Below, in pieces: positions 24,329 through 31,906 of a DNA stretch of 64,000 nucleotides. The translations under genes were made by a program, and so were the position numbers. The stretch spans positions 1-64,000 of the forward strand of contig CAZZNQ010000006.1 of NCBI GenBank assembly GCA_964655775.1. Direction: 5' to 3'. Position 1 is the first letter of the stretch. The number at the start of each line of letters is the position of its first letter. This DNA comes from CAZZNQ01 sp964655775. Lineage in GTDB: Bacteria > Planctomycetota > Brocadiia > SM23-32. The notes under the pieces are model-generated. The model was not told where the DNA came from. It did no database searches and saw nothing but the letters and a program-made list of their open reading frames with translations.

Positions 24329-25507
24329 TCAGGCCGGCCTTCCCTCATATTCGCTCTCCGCCGCCTGCACGGCACGTCCGTCGCCCGGCGCCGCGTCCAT
24401 CTCCGCGAGCACGGTTTCCAGGGCGTGGAGGGCCGCTGTGACATGCTTTTTCGTGGCGCTCTCACCCATGAGACCGATGCGCCATGCTTTGCCCTTGAAC
24501 TCGCCGAGTCCGCCGCCGAACTCGATGCCGTGGTCCGCCAGCAGACGCCTGCGCACTTCGGCCTCGTCGACCCCCTCGGGAGCGCCGACGGCATTGAGCA
24601 TGGGAAGCTGGTGATCGGGGTCGGCCAGGTACCGCAGGTCCAGGGCCTCCAGCCCGGCCTTCAGCGCACGGTGATGGCCGAGGTGCCGTCGCCATCGCCG
24701 CTCAAGTCCTTCCTCCACCACGATGCCGAGGGCCGCGTGGAGGCCGTAGATCATGTTCACCGGCGCGGTGTGATGGTAGAGGCGCTCTGTGCCCCAGTAC
24801 TGCCGCACCATGCCCATGTCCAGATACCAGCTCTGCACCTTGTCCTTCCGACTCGACATGGCATCTTCGGCGGCGCGGCTGAAGGTCACGGGCGCCAGGC
24901 CGGGCGGACAAGACAGGCATTTCTGGCTTCCTGAGTAGCAGGCGTCGATCTGCCAGCCGTCCACGTCCACCTCCATGCCGCCAAGGCTGGTCACAGCGTC
25001 CACGAGGAGCAGGGCGCCTTCTTCATGAACCACTTCGCTGACCGGCTCGATCGGCTGGGCGGCGCCCGTGCTGGTCTCGGCATGAACGATGCCCACCAGC
25101 TTGAAAGGCCCCTCCTCCCACATGGCATCCCGGATCTGCTCCGCGGCGAACACGCGGCCCCAGGGCACGCTGACGGTAGTCACCTCGGCACCGGCCCGCT
25201 CGGCCACGTCGGCCATGCGCGTGCCGAACACGCCCTGGACGCAGACCAGCATTCGATCGCCCGGCTCCACCAGATTGACCACACAGGTTTCCATGCCGGC
25301 CGATCCGGTCCCGCTGACAGCGAGCGTAAGTTCGTTCTCCGTCTGGAACACGACCTGGAGACGGGCTCGCACGTCGTTAAGGACTTCAAGGAACTGAGGG
25401 TCGAGGTGGCCGATCGTGGGTCGGGCCATCGCTTCAAGAACGCGGGGATTGACGTCCGACGGTCCCGGCCCCATCAGCATCCGCGGCCATATGTCTTCGG
25501 TGTTCAT
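24329..25507 (-). CDS. Class V PLP aminotransferase (alanine-glyoxylate / serine-pyruvate type)
   Basis: 392 residues. LMGPGPSDVNPRVLEAMARPTIGHLDP is split here as LMGPGPSDVNPRVL and RPTIGHLDP, the signature opening of the AGT/SPT/PucG group. PLP elements follow: SGTGSAGMET, DAVTSLGG with Asp170, and SGSQKCLSCPPGLA with Lys196 as the Schiff-base lysine. It moves an amino group between glyoxylate or pyruvate and a small amino acid or ureidoglycine. It is the third gene of the unit that starts with the RraA gene, 25 bases after the aldo/keto reductase. The precise donor cannot be told. Confidence 0.88.
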   Translation of the reverse strand: MNTEDIWPRMLMGPGPSDVNPRVLEAMARPTIGHLDPQFLEVLNDVRARLQVVFQTENELTLAVSGTGSAGMETCVVNLVEPGDRMLVCVQGVFGTRMADVAERAGAEVTTVSVPWGRVFAAEQIRDAMWEEGPFKLVGIVHAETSTGAAQPIEPVSEVVHEEGALLLVDAVTSLGGMEVDVDGWQIDACYSGSQKCLSCPPGLAPVTFSRAAEDAMSSRKDKVQSWYLDMGMVRQYWGTERLYHHTAPVNMIYGLHAALGIVVEEGLERRWRRHLGHHRALKAGLEALDLRYLADPDHQLPMLNAVGAPEGVDEAEVRRRLLADHGIEFGGGLGEFKGKAWRIGLMGESATKKHVTAALHALETVLAEMDAAPGDGRAVQAAESEYEGRPA

Positions 25508-25532
25508 CTGCGGCTGTCTCCGTTCGTCGGGA

Positions 25533-26501
25533 TCAGCGGTTGTAGTCCGGAATCGGTCCGCGCAGCTCGTCCCACACGGCGTCACAGCCCTCCAGCACGT
25601 CCTCGGGCAGCGGCCCGCTGCAGGCGGCCAGGTTCTGGTCCAACTGGGCCGGCGAGCTGGCCCCAAGGATGATGCACGAGACGTCCGGCTGCGATAGCAG
25701 CCAACGCAGGGACAGCTCGACGAGCGAGATCCCCGCCTTGTCGGCGACTTCGCCGAGCCGGCTCACCGCGTCGAAGAGCCTGTCGTGCCAGTAGCGCCCG
25801 CGATACATCTCTTTTCGCCCGAAGCGCGTGTCCTCGTCCGGCTTCGTGCCCTTGGTGTGCTTGCCGGTCAGCAGTCCGCCGGCCAGCGGATTGTAGACCA
25901 GCGTCCCGAGGCCGAACTCGCGGCACATCGGCAGCAGTTCCTGCTCTATGCCGCGCGCGATCAGGTTGTACATCGGCTGCACGCTGACGATCGGGTGCCA
26001 GTCCCGACGGTCGCAAATCCAGAGCGCACGGCAGATCTGCCAGGCGGCGTAGTTCGAGACGCCGGCGTAGCGCACCTTGCCGGAGCGCACGAGTTCGTCC
26101 AGAGCGCCCAATGACTCCTCCAGCGGTGTGGTGTAGTCCGGCTGATGGAGCTGATACAGGTCGACGTAGTCCATCGAGAGTCGGCGCAGGCTGTCATCCA
26201 CCGCCTTCAGGATGTGTCGCCGGGATAGCCCGCGGTCGTTCTCGCCGGGCCCCATCGGATTGAATACTTTGGTGGCGACGACGACCTCATCCCGCCGTCC
26301 GCGAAGGGCCTTGCCGAGAATCTCTTCGGAGACTCCCTTGTTGTAGGCATCGGCGGTGTCGAAGAACGTCACGCCTGCGTCGAGGCACCGCTCCACCATG
26401 CGGATGGATTCGGCCTCGTCGGCTTGATCGCCGAACGTCATCGTGCCCATGCACAGCCGTGAGACTTTGAGTCCACAGTTTCCCAGACCCGGATAATCCA
26501 T
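25533..26501 (-). CDS. Aldo/keto reductase
   Basis: 322 residues. The catalytic tetrad is complete: Asp48 and Tyr53 (FDTADAYNKG), Lys78 (VATKVF) and His119 (LYQLHQPD). The C-terminal NADPH-binding region ends LSLRWLLSQPDVSCIILGASSPAQLDQN, typical of the YhdN/Tas-like group. It reduces aldehydes or ketones, sugar aldehydes included. It lies 16 bases after the RraA gene. Confidence 0.9.
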   Translation of the reverse strand: MDYPGLGNCGLKVSRLCMGTMTFGDQADEAESIRMVERCLDAGVTFFDTADAYNKGVSEEILGKALRGRRDEVVVATKVFNPMGPGENDRGLSRRHILKAVDDSLRRLSMDYVDLYQLHQPDYTTPLEESLGALDELVRSGKVRYAGVSNYAAWQICRALWICDRRDWHPIVSVQPMYNLIARGIEQELLPMCREFGLGTLVYNPLAGGLLTGKHTKGTKPDEDTRFGRKEMYRGRYWHDRLFDAVSRLGEVADKAGISLVELSLRWLLSQPDVSCIILGASSPAQLDQNLAACSGPLPEDVLEGCDAVWDELRGPIPDYNR

Positions 26502-26517
26502 GCTCTCGCCCCTTTCG

Positions 26518-27249
26518 CTACTGACCCTCCGGCTCCACCGTGAAGTCCATCGGAAGGCCCAGTTTCTCGTAGAGCTTCCGCCGCCCTGCGCTGTCGCCCT
26601 CGTGAACGGTGCGCGCATACGCGGCCACGTCCTTTGCCCGGTCGTAAGGCACGACGATGACGCCGTCCCCGTCCGCCACCACCACGTCTCCCGGCCGCAC
26701 GAACACCCCGCCGACCGTGACCGGCTGCATGGTGGACTCCAGTTCGAGCCGGCCCGGTCGGATGCCGCGCCAGACGCCCGGACAGTAAACGGGGAAGCCC
26801 TGCTTGATGATCTCATCGGTGTCGCGCGCGCCGCCGTTGGTGACGGCGCCGACGATGCCGGCCGCCATCCAGTCCAGTGAATTCGCCGACCCGATGTAGC
26901 CGCAGTCCTTGACGCCTGCCGCGTCGATGACCAGGAAATCGCCGGCATGAATCTCAGCGGACCTGGGTCCCTGGGCCAGCTTGCCGTACCACTCACCGCG
27001 GAACTTCCGGTATTCTTCCACAGTGTCGAAAACGGGTGCCCGCTTGTTCGTCGGCACGAAGCGTAAGGTATGGGCGATGCCGTAGGCGCGGTGCGAGAAC
27101 GAATCGATGTCGCGCCAGAGCGGGCGGATCTCCCTGTCCATCAGGCCGACGTCCTGCAGCCCGACGGCGTCCATGCCGTCGCACACGTCGGTCACGCGAA
27201 GGCCGTTGAACAGCCCGAGCACCTCTTGCCTCTCGTCCTGCGTTGCCAT
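26518..27249 (-). CDS. RraA-family protein (aldolase/demethylmenaquinone methyltransferase-like fold)
   Basis: 243 residues. The core GYIGSANSLDWMAAGIVGAVTNGGARDTDEI matches the RraA family block, with the conserved Arg-Asp pair in GGARD; GDVVVADGDGVIVVP follows. Members are 4-hydroxy-4-methyl-2-oxoglutarate/oxaloacetate aldolases, with RraA itself an RNase E inhibitor. In this metabolic setting an aldolase-type role on a keto acid is more likely. It is the first gene of the ten-gene minus-strand run and has a good promoter just upstream. Confidence 0.85.
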   Translation of the reverse strand: MATQDERQEVLGLFNGLRVTDVCDGMDAVGLQDVGLMDREIRPLWRDIDSFSHRAYGIAHTLRFVPTNKRAPVFDTVEEYRKFRGEWYGKLAQGPRSAEIHAGDFLVIDAAGVKDCGYIGSANSLDWMAAGIVGAVTNGGARDTDEIIKQGFPVYCPGVWRGIRPGRLELESTMQPVTVGGVFVRPGDVVVADGDGVIVVPYDRAKDVAAYARTVHEGDSAGRRKLYEKLGLPMDFTVEPEGQ

Positions 27250-27315
27250 CGTACGTCTCCCGGTCCATCGGATTCGTCGACACGGCCCGGCTGCATCCGG
27301 ACCACCATCAGGGCG

Positions 27316-27344
27316 ATTCTAACATCGGCGCGGCGGGAGTCCAA
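27316..27344 (-). promoter_or_regulatory. Sigma70-like promoter of the ten-gene run
   Basis: Minus strand TTGGAC, 17-base spacer, TAGAAT, about 67 bases before the RraA start. It stands back to back with the promoter of the ACS-like gene. Confidence 0.55.
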
Positions 27345-27368
27345 CGGAGGGCAAATCCGGTCACGTGA

Positions 27369-27397
27369 TTGACTTGCCCCGGGCAGCCCTCTAGGAT
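27369..27397 (+). promoter_or_regulatory. Sigma70-like promoter of the ACS-like gene
   Basis: TTGACT, exact 17-base spacer, TAGGAT, about 70 bases before the ATG. Only 24 bases separate it from the divergent promoter of the RraA run, so one regulator could control both. Confidence 0.5.
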
Positions 27398-27466
27398 GGG
27401 AGTTGGCGGGGGGCGCCATGTACTCGGCCGCCGGCTCGCCCTGTTCCAGGTAAGCGAGACCGGCCG

Positions 27467-29299
27467 ATGATGATAGAAACCGTGGCCCAGTTACTGGCCG
27501 CCCTGCCGGAGAAGCTGCACACGTTCGAGGGAAGTGCATACCCGCTTCCGCTGTGCCAGGCCGTTCTTGGACGCCTTCCGGAGATATCGGAGATAGCAGA
27601 CGCGGCGCGCTCCGATGACGGCGACGTGGGGCACCACTCTCTGCACGTGGCCATGGCAGCGGAGTGCTACGAGGCGGCGCACCCGGACGCCGACGACGCG
27701 TTCGTGAAGGACGCCCGCCTGCGGAGTATGGTCTTCATGGGCGGCAAGTGGCGCGCCGGCTGGACCTTCATTCTGGGCGACGAGAGCGAGACCATCGTCC
27801 CGAGCCTGGAACAGAGGAACTTCATGGTCCAGGTTGGCGGGCCGCGCGCGACCTGGCCGGTGTACTGGCTCCAGATGATGGTGCGGTACGCAATGATCTG
27901 GGGTCAGATCCCGCCGGGCGAGGACCATGAGATGGGCCATCTGCTGGAGGAGGATCTGCCCGGTGTGCTGATAGTACGCGGACGATGCAGCGAACTGGAA
28001 TGCGTGCTGGCAATGGCGATGATGAAGCTGGGATGCCCCGCCGTGGTGCCCCACGACTTCCCGTTCGAGGAGGGGCGGCAGGCCCGGGTCCATACCGAAG
28101 AAGAAGCCTTAAACGCCATCGCGACGCTGCCCAACATGCGCGTGCGCGAGCAGGAAGGCGTGCGCACGGCCCTTCCCGACTACTGCAACCCCGCCCGTGC
28201 CAAGGAACCGTTTGAGGCCGCGTCAACCATCGGCGGCGGGGACAGCTTTCTGTTGTTGCGGCCCGGACAGGCCGGTGACGGCATCGAGATCATCGGTGAT
28301 CCGACCGGCGGCATCGGCGTACTCATCGAGGTGGGCGACCCGCGCCTGGCCGTGGCCACGTCCGCCTACGTCGAGCGGACCGCGCTCGCTCTGCCTGACT
28401 ACATGGAGGGGGTGCGCGTATTGGAGAAGGCGCCGCTGACCGTCGGACTGGCCGCGGGCGTCAGCCTGGATCCCGCCAAGCTGGCGAATGCACTTCACGC
28501 GGGCCTGCGGTGGCATTTCCCGCGCCTGCAGGACATCCACGTGAAGCTGGTCTTTGAACCGGACGAGCTGGCAAGGGAAAGCACACGCGCGCGGCAGTTC
28601 GAACGCGAGCGAGAGCGAATCCGGGCAGAAGAGACTGAGGCCGGCGTGGACCTGTTCGTGTCCTGCATCGAGTGCCAGACGTTTACGCACCGGCACGTGT
28701 GCATCGTCACCCCGGGGCGTCCTCCCATGTGCGGCCGCGACCCCGACCAGGTGCGGGCGGCGGCGCTGTTCGGCGCTACCTGGCACCCCTACCTGCGGCG
28801 TGGACTCAAGGCGCAGGACCTGCGGGAGATGGTGGACAAGGGCCGCTGCATCGATCCTCTGCGCGGCGAGTATGAAGGCGTCAACGAAGCGGTGCGACGG
28901 CTCTCCGACGGCGCGATCCAGCGCGTCTACCTGCACAGCCTGCGCGACTTCCCGCACAGTTCCTGCGGGTGCTTCCACTACCTGGCCTTCGAGATCGAGG
29001 GCTGCGGCATAGGGATCATGGATCGGAGCTTTCCGGGCAAGGCACCCAACGGCGAGACCTGGGACTCGCTGGCCAACCGAGCGGGCGGGAAGCAGACGCC
29101 CGGCATCACGGGCATCAGCGCCGGCTACCTGCGCAGCCCGGACTTCCTGAAGGCCGACGGCGGGCTCAAGAGTGTGGTCTGGGTAACTGCGAAGGTGATG
29201 GACCAGATAGAGGACTTGCTCCCCGGGGATCGGGGTCCCGCAACGGAACAGGATGCAGCGAGCATGGAGGAGCTGCGGGCTTACATCAGTCAAGGCTGA
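27467..29299 (+). CDS. Acetyl-CoA synthase (AcsB/CdhC)-like protein with complete A-cluster ligands
   Basis: 610 residues. The C-terminal third is the A-cluster domain of acetyl-CoA synthase. Cys400 and Cys403 (SCIECQTF), Cys412 (HVCIVTP) and Cys422 (MCGR) have the spacing of Moorella AcsB Cys506/509/518/528, and Cys500-Gly-Cys502 (HSSCGCFHY) matches Cys595-Gly-Cys597. Phe406 corresponds to AcsB Phe512. GIGIMDRSFPG, KQTPGITGISAGYLRSPDFL and ADGGLKSVVWV complete the family ending. The N-terminus (GSAYPLPLCQAVLG, then LIVRGRCSELECVLAMAMMKLG) is AcsB-like but divergent; the known Moorella protein has about 729 residues. The family makes acetyl-CoA from CO, CoA and a methyl-corrinoid. No CO dehydrogenase, corrinoid protein or methyltransferase gene is adjacent, so the role is open. 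Confidence 0.88.
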   Translation: MMIETVAQLLAALPEKLHTFEGSAYPLPLCQAVLGRLPEISEIADAARSDDGDVGHHSLHVAMAAECYEAAHPDADDAFVKDARLRSMVFMGGKWRAGWTFILGDESETIVPSLEQRNFMVQVGGPRATWPVYWLQMMVRYAMIWGQIPPGEDHEMGHLLEEDLPGVLIVRGRCSELECVLAMAMMKLGCPAVVPHDFPFEEGRQARVHTEEEALNAIATLPNMRVREQEGVRTALPDYCNPARAKEPFEAASTIGGGDSFLLLRPGQAGDGIEIIGDPTGGIGVLIEVGDPRLAVATSAYVERTALALPDYMEGVRVLEKAPLTVGLAAGVSLDPAKLANALHAGLRWHFPRLQDIHVKLVFEPDELARESTRARQFERERERIRAEETEAGVDLFVSCIECQTFTHRHVCIVTPGRPPMCGRDPDQVRAAALFGATWHPYLRRGLKAQDLREMVDKGRCIDPLRGEYEGVNEAVRRLSDGAIQRVYLHSLRDFPHSSCGCFHYLAFEIEGCGIGIMDRSFPGKAPNGETWDSLANRAGGKQTPGITGISAGYLRSPDFLKADGGLKSVVWVTAKVMDQIEDLLPGDRGPATEQDAASMEELRAYISQG

Positions 29300-29331
29300 T
29301 GTCCCTGCTGTCCCTCGCCTGCCTCTCAGGG

Positions 29332-29360
29332 TTGACCGGGAGCCGCCCTTCTGTTAGGCT
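29332..29360 (+). promoter_or_regulatory. Sigma70-like promoter of the lipoprotein gene
   Basis: TTGACC, 17-base spacer, TAGGCT, 42 bases before the ATG. It is very similar to the promoter of the ACS-like gene. Confidence 0.5.
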
Positions 29361-29402
29361 ACCGGAGCCGTATTCTCACGTCCTTTGACTGGGAGGCAGA
29401 GG

Positions 29403-31019
29403 ATGGAGGGCCTGCGCGGCCACAGGGCGGCGGTCTTTCTGGTGGTTGCTTTTGCTCCGCTCGCCCTGGCGGCGGGCTGTGCGCAGAGCGCCAACGGCGC
29501 TCGAAGCGAGAGAGCCCTGCCGAGGAAGTCCTCGATCGAGCAATACGGCATACGCTGGACCTTCGACCGTCCGACGCCTGTGGGGCAGTTCCTGAACGGC
29601 GACTGCTACGTGGTCGGGCCGGTAACGGTGACGGCCGTGGACCCGCCGCCGGTCAGAGCCGCGGACATCCCGCTTGACCAGCTAACTGGACGCGAACGGA
29701 AGATGGACGCCGCAAGCCGGATACGGAACGGGTCCATGCTCAACCCTCCGGCATGGGGCAAGGTATCCTACGACAGCCGAATCCGCAACGCCTACCGGCC
29801 CGATCTTATCACTCCGTTCCCGGTTCGGATGCAACCGGGCGATACGCTGGTTTCCAGCGTAAGCTACCGGCAGATGGGAACCGCCCGCCGGATGCTCAAT
29901 CCGTCCCGCAGGGCGGTGAGCCCGGTGCGAACCGCCGCCGTGCTGACCTGTCTTGCCGCGCCCGTGCCGGAAGACGCGTTCCGGCCTTGCTACGCAAATC
30001 CCGATCGGAAGATCTACCTCGGGCGAGATCTGCGGCGCCACCTGCTGCCGTCATTCAGCCGTGTGCCAAGCACCCCTCCAGTTGAGGAATGGGAGCGGGT
30101 GTTCCAGCGTCCCTGGCTGGACACGGTCTTCTTCGGCTTCGGGGCGCCCGAGGAGAACATGCCCGATTACGGTCGCGAAATAGGCGAGGCCTCAGGCATC
30201 GCAGCCCTGCTTCTGTGCACCGATCTGCCGATGGAGAGCAAGGAAAAGCTCATGGTCAACTTCGTGCAGGTCGGTATAGACAACTGGGGCCTGCTCCGAG
30301 CAGGCTGCCCGGGTTGGCGAGCCCACGGTGGCCACGGCAGCGGCCGCAAACTGCCTATCGTATTCGCCGGGCTGTTGCTGGGCGATGAAGAGATGGCGTC
30401 GCCCACGAATAGTATCCCCGGCGCCGAGTTCAGCGAGGACATGCAGACGATGTACGACACCTGCTGGACCGGGGCGGAAGTGGTCTACGCCGGGCACGTC
30501 GGCAGGGACGGTGACGGCTCCTGGGGACCTTACGAGCATCTGGAGCCGCGCGACTGGCTGGGACTGACCGGCGAGAGCTACCGCCGCTGCTGCACCAGCG
30601 TCTGCTGGGTGGGCCAGGCCCTCGCGGTCCACATGCTGAACGCACGCCCGCAATGGAATCACGACGCATTTCTCGATTACTGCGACCGCTGGATGTTCGA
30701 GGACGACACCGAGCACGTCCGCATTATCAAGGAACAGACCGGCCGCGACTTCTCAGCGGATTACCTGCGCCAGGGCCAGACGTGGTACCCCTTCGTAGAC
30801 GAGATGTGGGCAAAGCACCGAAAGAACCTGCCGGCGCCGACCGACGGATGGAAGCGGCCGCACCGGCAACGTCGGCACCGGTTCCAGCCACGAGCAGAGG
30901 AACACAATGGTCAACATGTACCACGACGGCGACGCGGATCTCGGCTGCCTGACGGGCCGGCGCATCGCCGTGATCGGCTACGGCAACCAGGGACGCTCCC
31001 AAAGTCTGAATCTGCGTGA
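29403..31019 (+). CDS. Exported lipoprotein of unknown function; 3' end overlaps the next gene
   Basis: 538 residues from the ATG behind gggaggcagagg. A lipoprotein signal ends at PLALAAGC. The mature part is rich in Trp, Cys and acidic residues in its second half (DTCWTGAEVVYAG, RRCCTSVCWVGQALAVHM, NHDAFLDYCDRWMFEDD). I do not recognise the family. The last 35-60 residues are Arg- and Pro-rich (RRHRFQPRAEE, HVPRRRRG) and from 30907 on they overlap the start of the KARI-like gene in another frame by 113 bases. The natural end is therefore doubtful: a base error near 30840-30900 or a true long overlap are both possible. Confidence 0.65.
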   Translation: MEGLRGHRAAVFLVVAFAPLALAAGCAQSANGARSERALPRKSSIEQYGIRWTFDRPTPVGQFLNGDCYVVGPVTVTAVDPPPVRAADIPLDQLTGRERKMDAASRIRNGSMLNPPAWGKVSYDSRIRNAYRPDLITPFPVRMQPGDTLVSSVSYRQMGTARRMLNPSRRAVSPVRTAAVLTCLAAPVPEDAFRPCYANPDRKIYLGRDLRRHLLPSFSRVPSTPPVEEWERVFQRPWLDTVFFGFGAPEENMPDYGREIGEASGIAALLLCTDLPMESKEKLMVNFVQVGIDNWGLLRAGCPGWRAHGGHGSGRKLPIVFAGLLLGDEEMASPTNSIPGAEFSEDMQTMYDTCWTGAEVVYAGHVGRDGDGSWGPYEHLEPRDWLGLTGESYRRCCTSVCWVGQALAVHMLNARPQWNHDAFLDYCDRWMFEDDTEHVRIIKEQTGRDFSADYLRQGQTWYPFVDEMWAKHRKNLPAPTDGWKRPHRQRRHRFQPRAEEHNGQHVPRRRRGSRLPDGPAHRRDRLRQPGTLPKSESA

Positions 31020-31899
31020 CAGCGGCTTGCAGGTGACGGTCGGATGCCGGGAGGACGAGTACGCCGCACGGGCACGCGAGGACGGATTCGAGGTGCTCGC
31101 ACCCGTCGAAGCTGCCGCGGCCGGCGAGGTGATTCTGATTCTCATACCCGATGAGGTCCAGCCGGGCGTCTTCGAGGCAAGCGTCGCACCGGGGCTTGTG
31201 CAAGGGGACGCTCTGGTCTTTGCCAGCGGATACAACATCGCCTTCGATCTCGTCCACCCGCCGAGTTTCGTGGACATCTTGATGGTCGCTCCGCGGATGA
31301 TCGGCCAGGCGGTTCGCAGCTGCTTCCTGGAGGGGGAGGGATATCCCTGCTTCGTCGCCTGCGAACAAGATGCTTCGGGGCACGCATGGGAGACGGCGCT
31401 GGCCGTGGCGCTAGCCATCGGTGCTACACGTGGCGGTGCAGTGGAAGCCACCTTCCTTGAGGAAGCCCTGATCGACCTGTTCGCCGAGCAGTTCCTGTGG
31501 GCGGGCATAGTGCGGCTGTTCCGCACGTACTACGACGTACTGACGGCAGCGGGGTGCAGTCCCGAGACCGTGGCGACCGACATGTACCTCTCCGGCGAGA
31601 TGGTGGAGATAGCGCGGGCAATGCGCGAAACCGGCTTCTTCAAACAGATGGAACTGCATTCGCAGACGAGCCAGTACGGGCAGCTCTCACGCGGCGACAG
31701 GGTGATCGGCCCACAGGTGCGGCAGGTCGCACTCGAGATCCTGGACGAGATACGCAGCGGCAAGTTCGCTGAAGAGTGGACCCGTGAACAGGCCGAAGGA
31801 AAGCCCCACCTGGCCCGTCTCAAGCAGGGAGCATTCGCCCATCCGCTCAACCGGGTCGAAGAGCGCCTGAAGCGCACCGCAGAGGGAGAATCTCCCTGA
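30907..31899 (+). CDS. Ketol-acid reductoisomerase (IlvC)-like protein with altered active site
   Basis: 330 residues, the length of class I KARI. The N-terminus MVNMYHDGDADLGCLTGRRIAVIGYGNQGRSQSLNLRDSG aligns with KARI, seen here as YHDGDADL, VIGYGNQG and LNLRDSG. The C-terminal knot has FLEEALIDLFAEQ with the metal-binding Asp and Glu, and SQTSQYG. Two differences stand out. The catalytic His of the FAHGFNIH block is replaced (FASGYNIAF), and the second metal-ligand helix, normally FECLHELK, reads DMYLSGEMVE, losing one Glu. The nucleotide loop is GCREDEY. KARI makes branched-chain amino acid precursors; this is likely a diverged relative with another substrate. The start fits the family exactly. 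Confidence 0.8.
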   Translation: MVNMYHDGDADLGCLTGRRIAVIGYGNQGRSQSLNLRDSGLQVTVGCREDEYAARAREDGFEVLAPVEAAAAGEVILILIPDEVQPGVFEASVAPGLVQGDALVFASGYNIAFDLVHPPSFVDILMVAPRMIGQAVRSCFLEGEGYPCFVACEQDASGHAWETALAVALAIGATRGGAVEATFLEEALIDLFAEQFLWAGIVRLFRTYYDVLTAAGCSPETVATDMYLSGEMVEIARAMRETGFFKQMELHSQTSQYGQLSRGDRVIGPQVRQVALEILDEIRSGKFAEEWTREQAEGKPHLARLKQGAFAHPLNRVEERLKRTAEGESP

Positions 31900-31906
31900 C
31901 CCGCAA

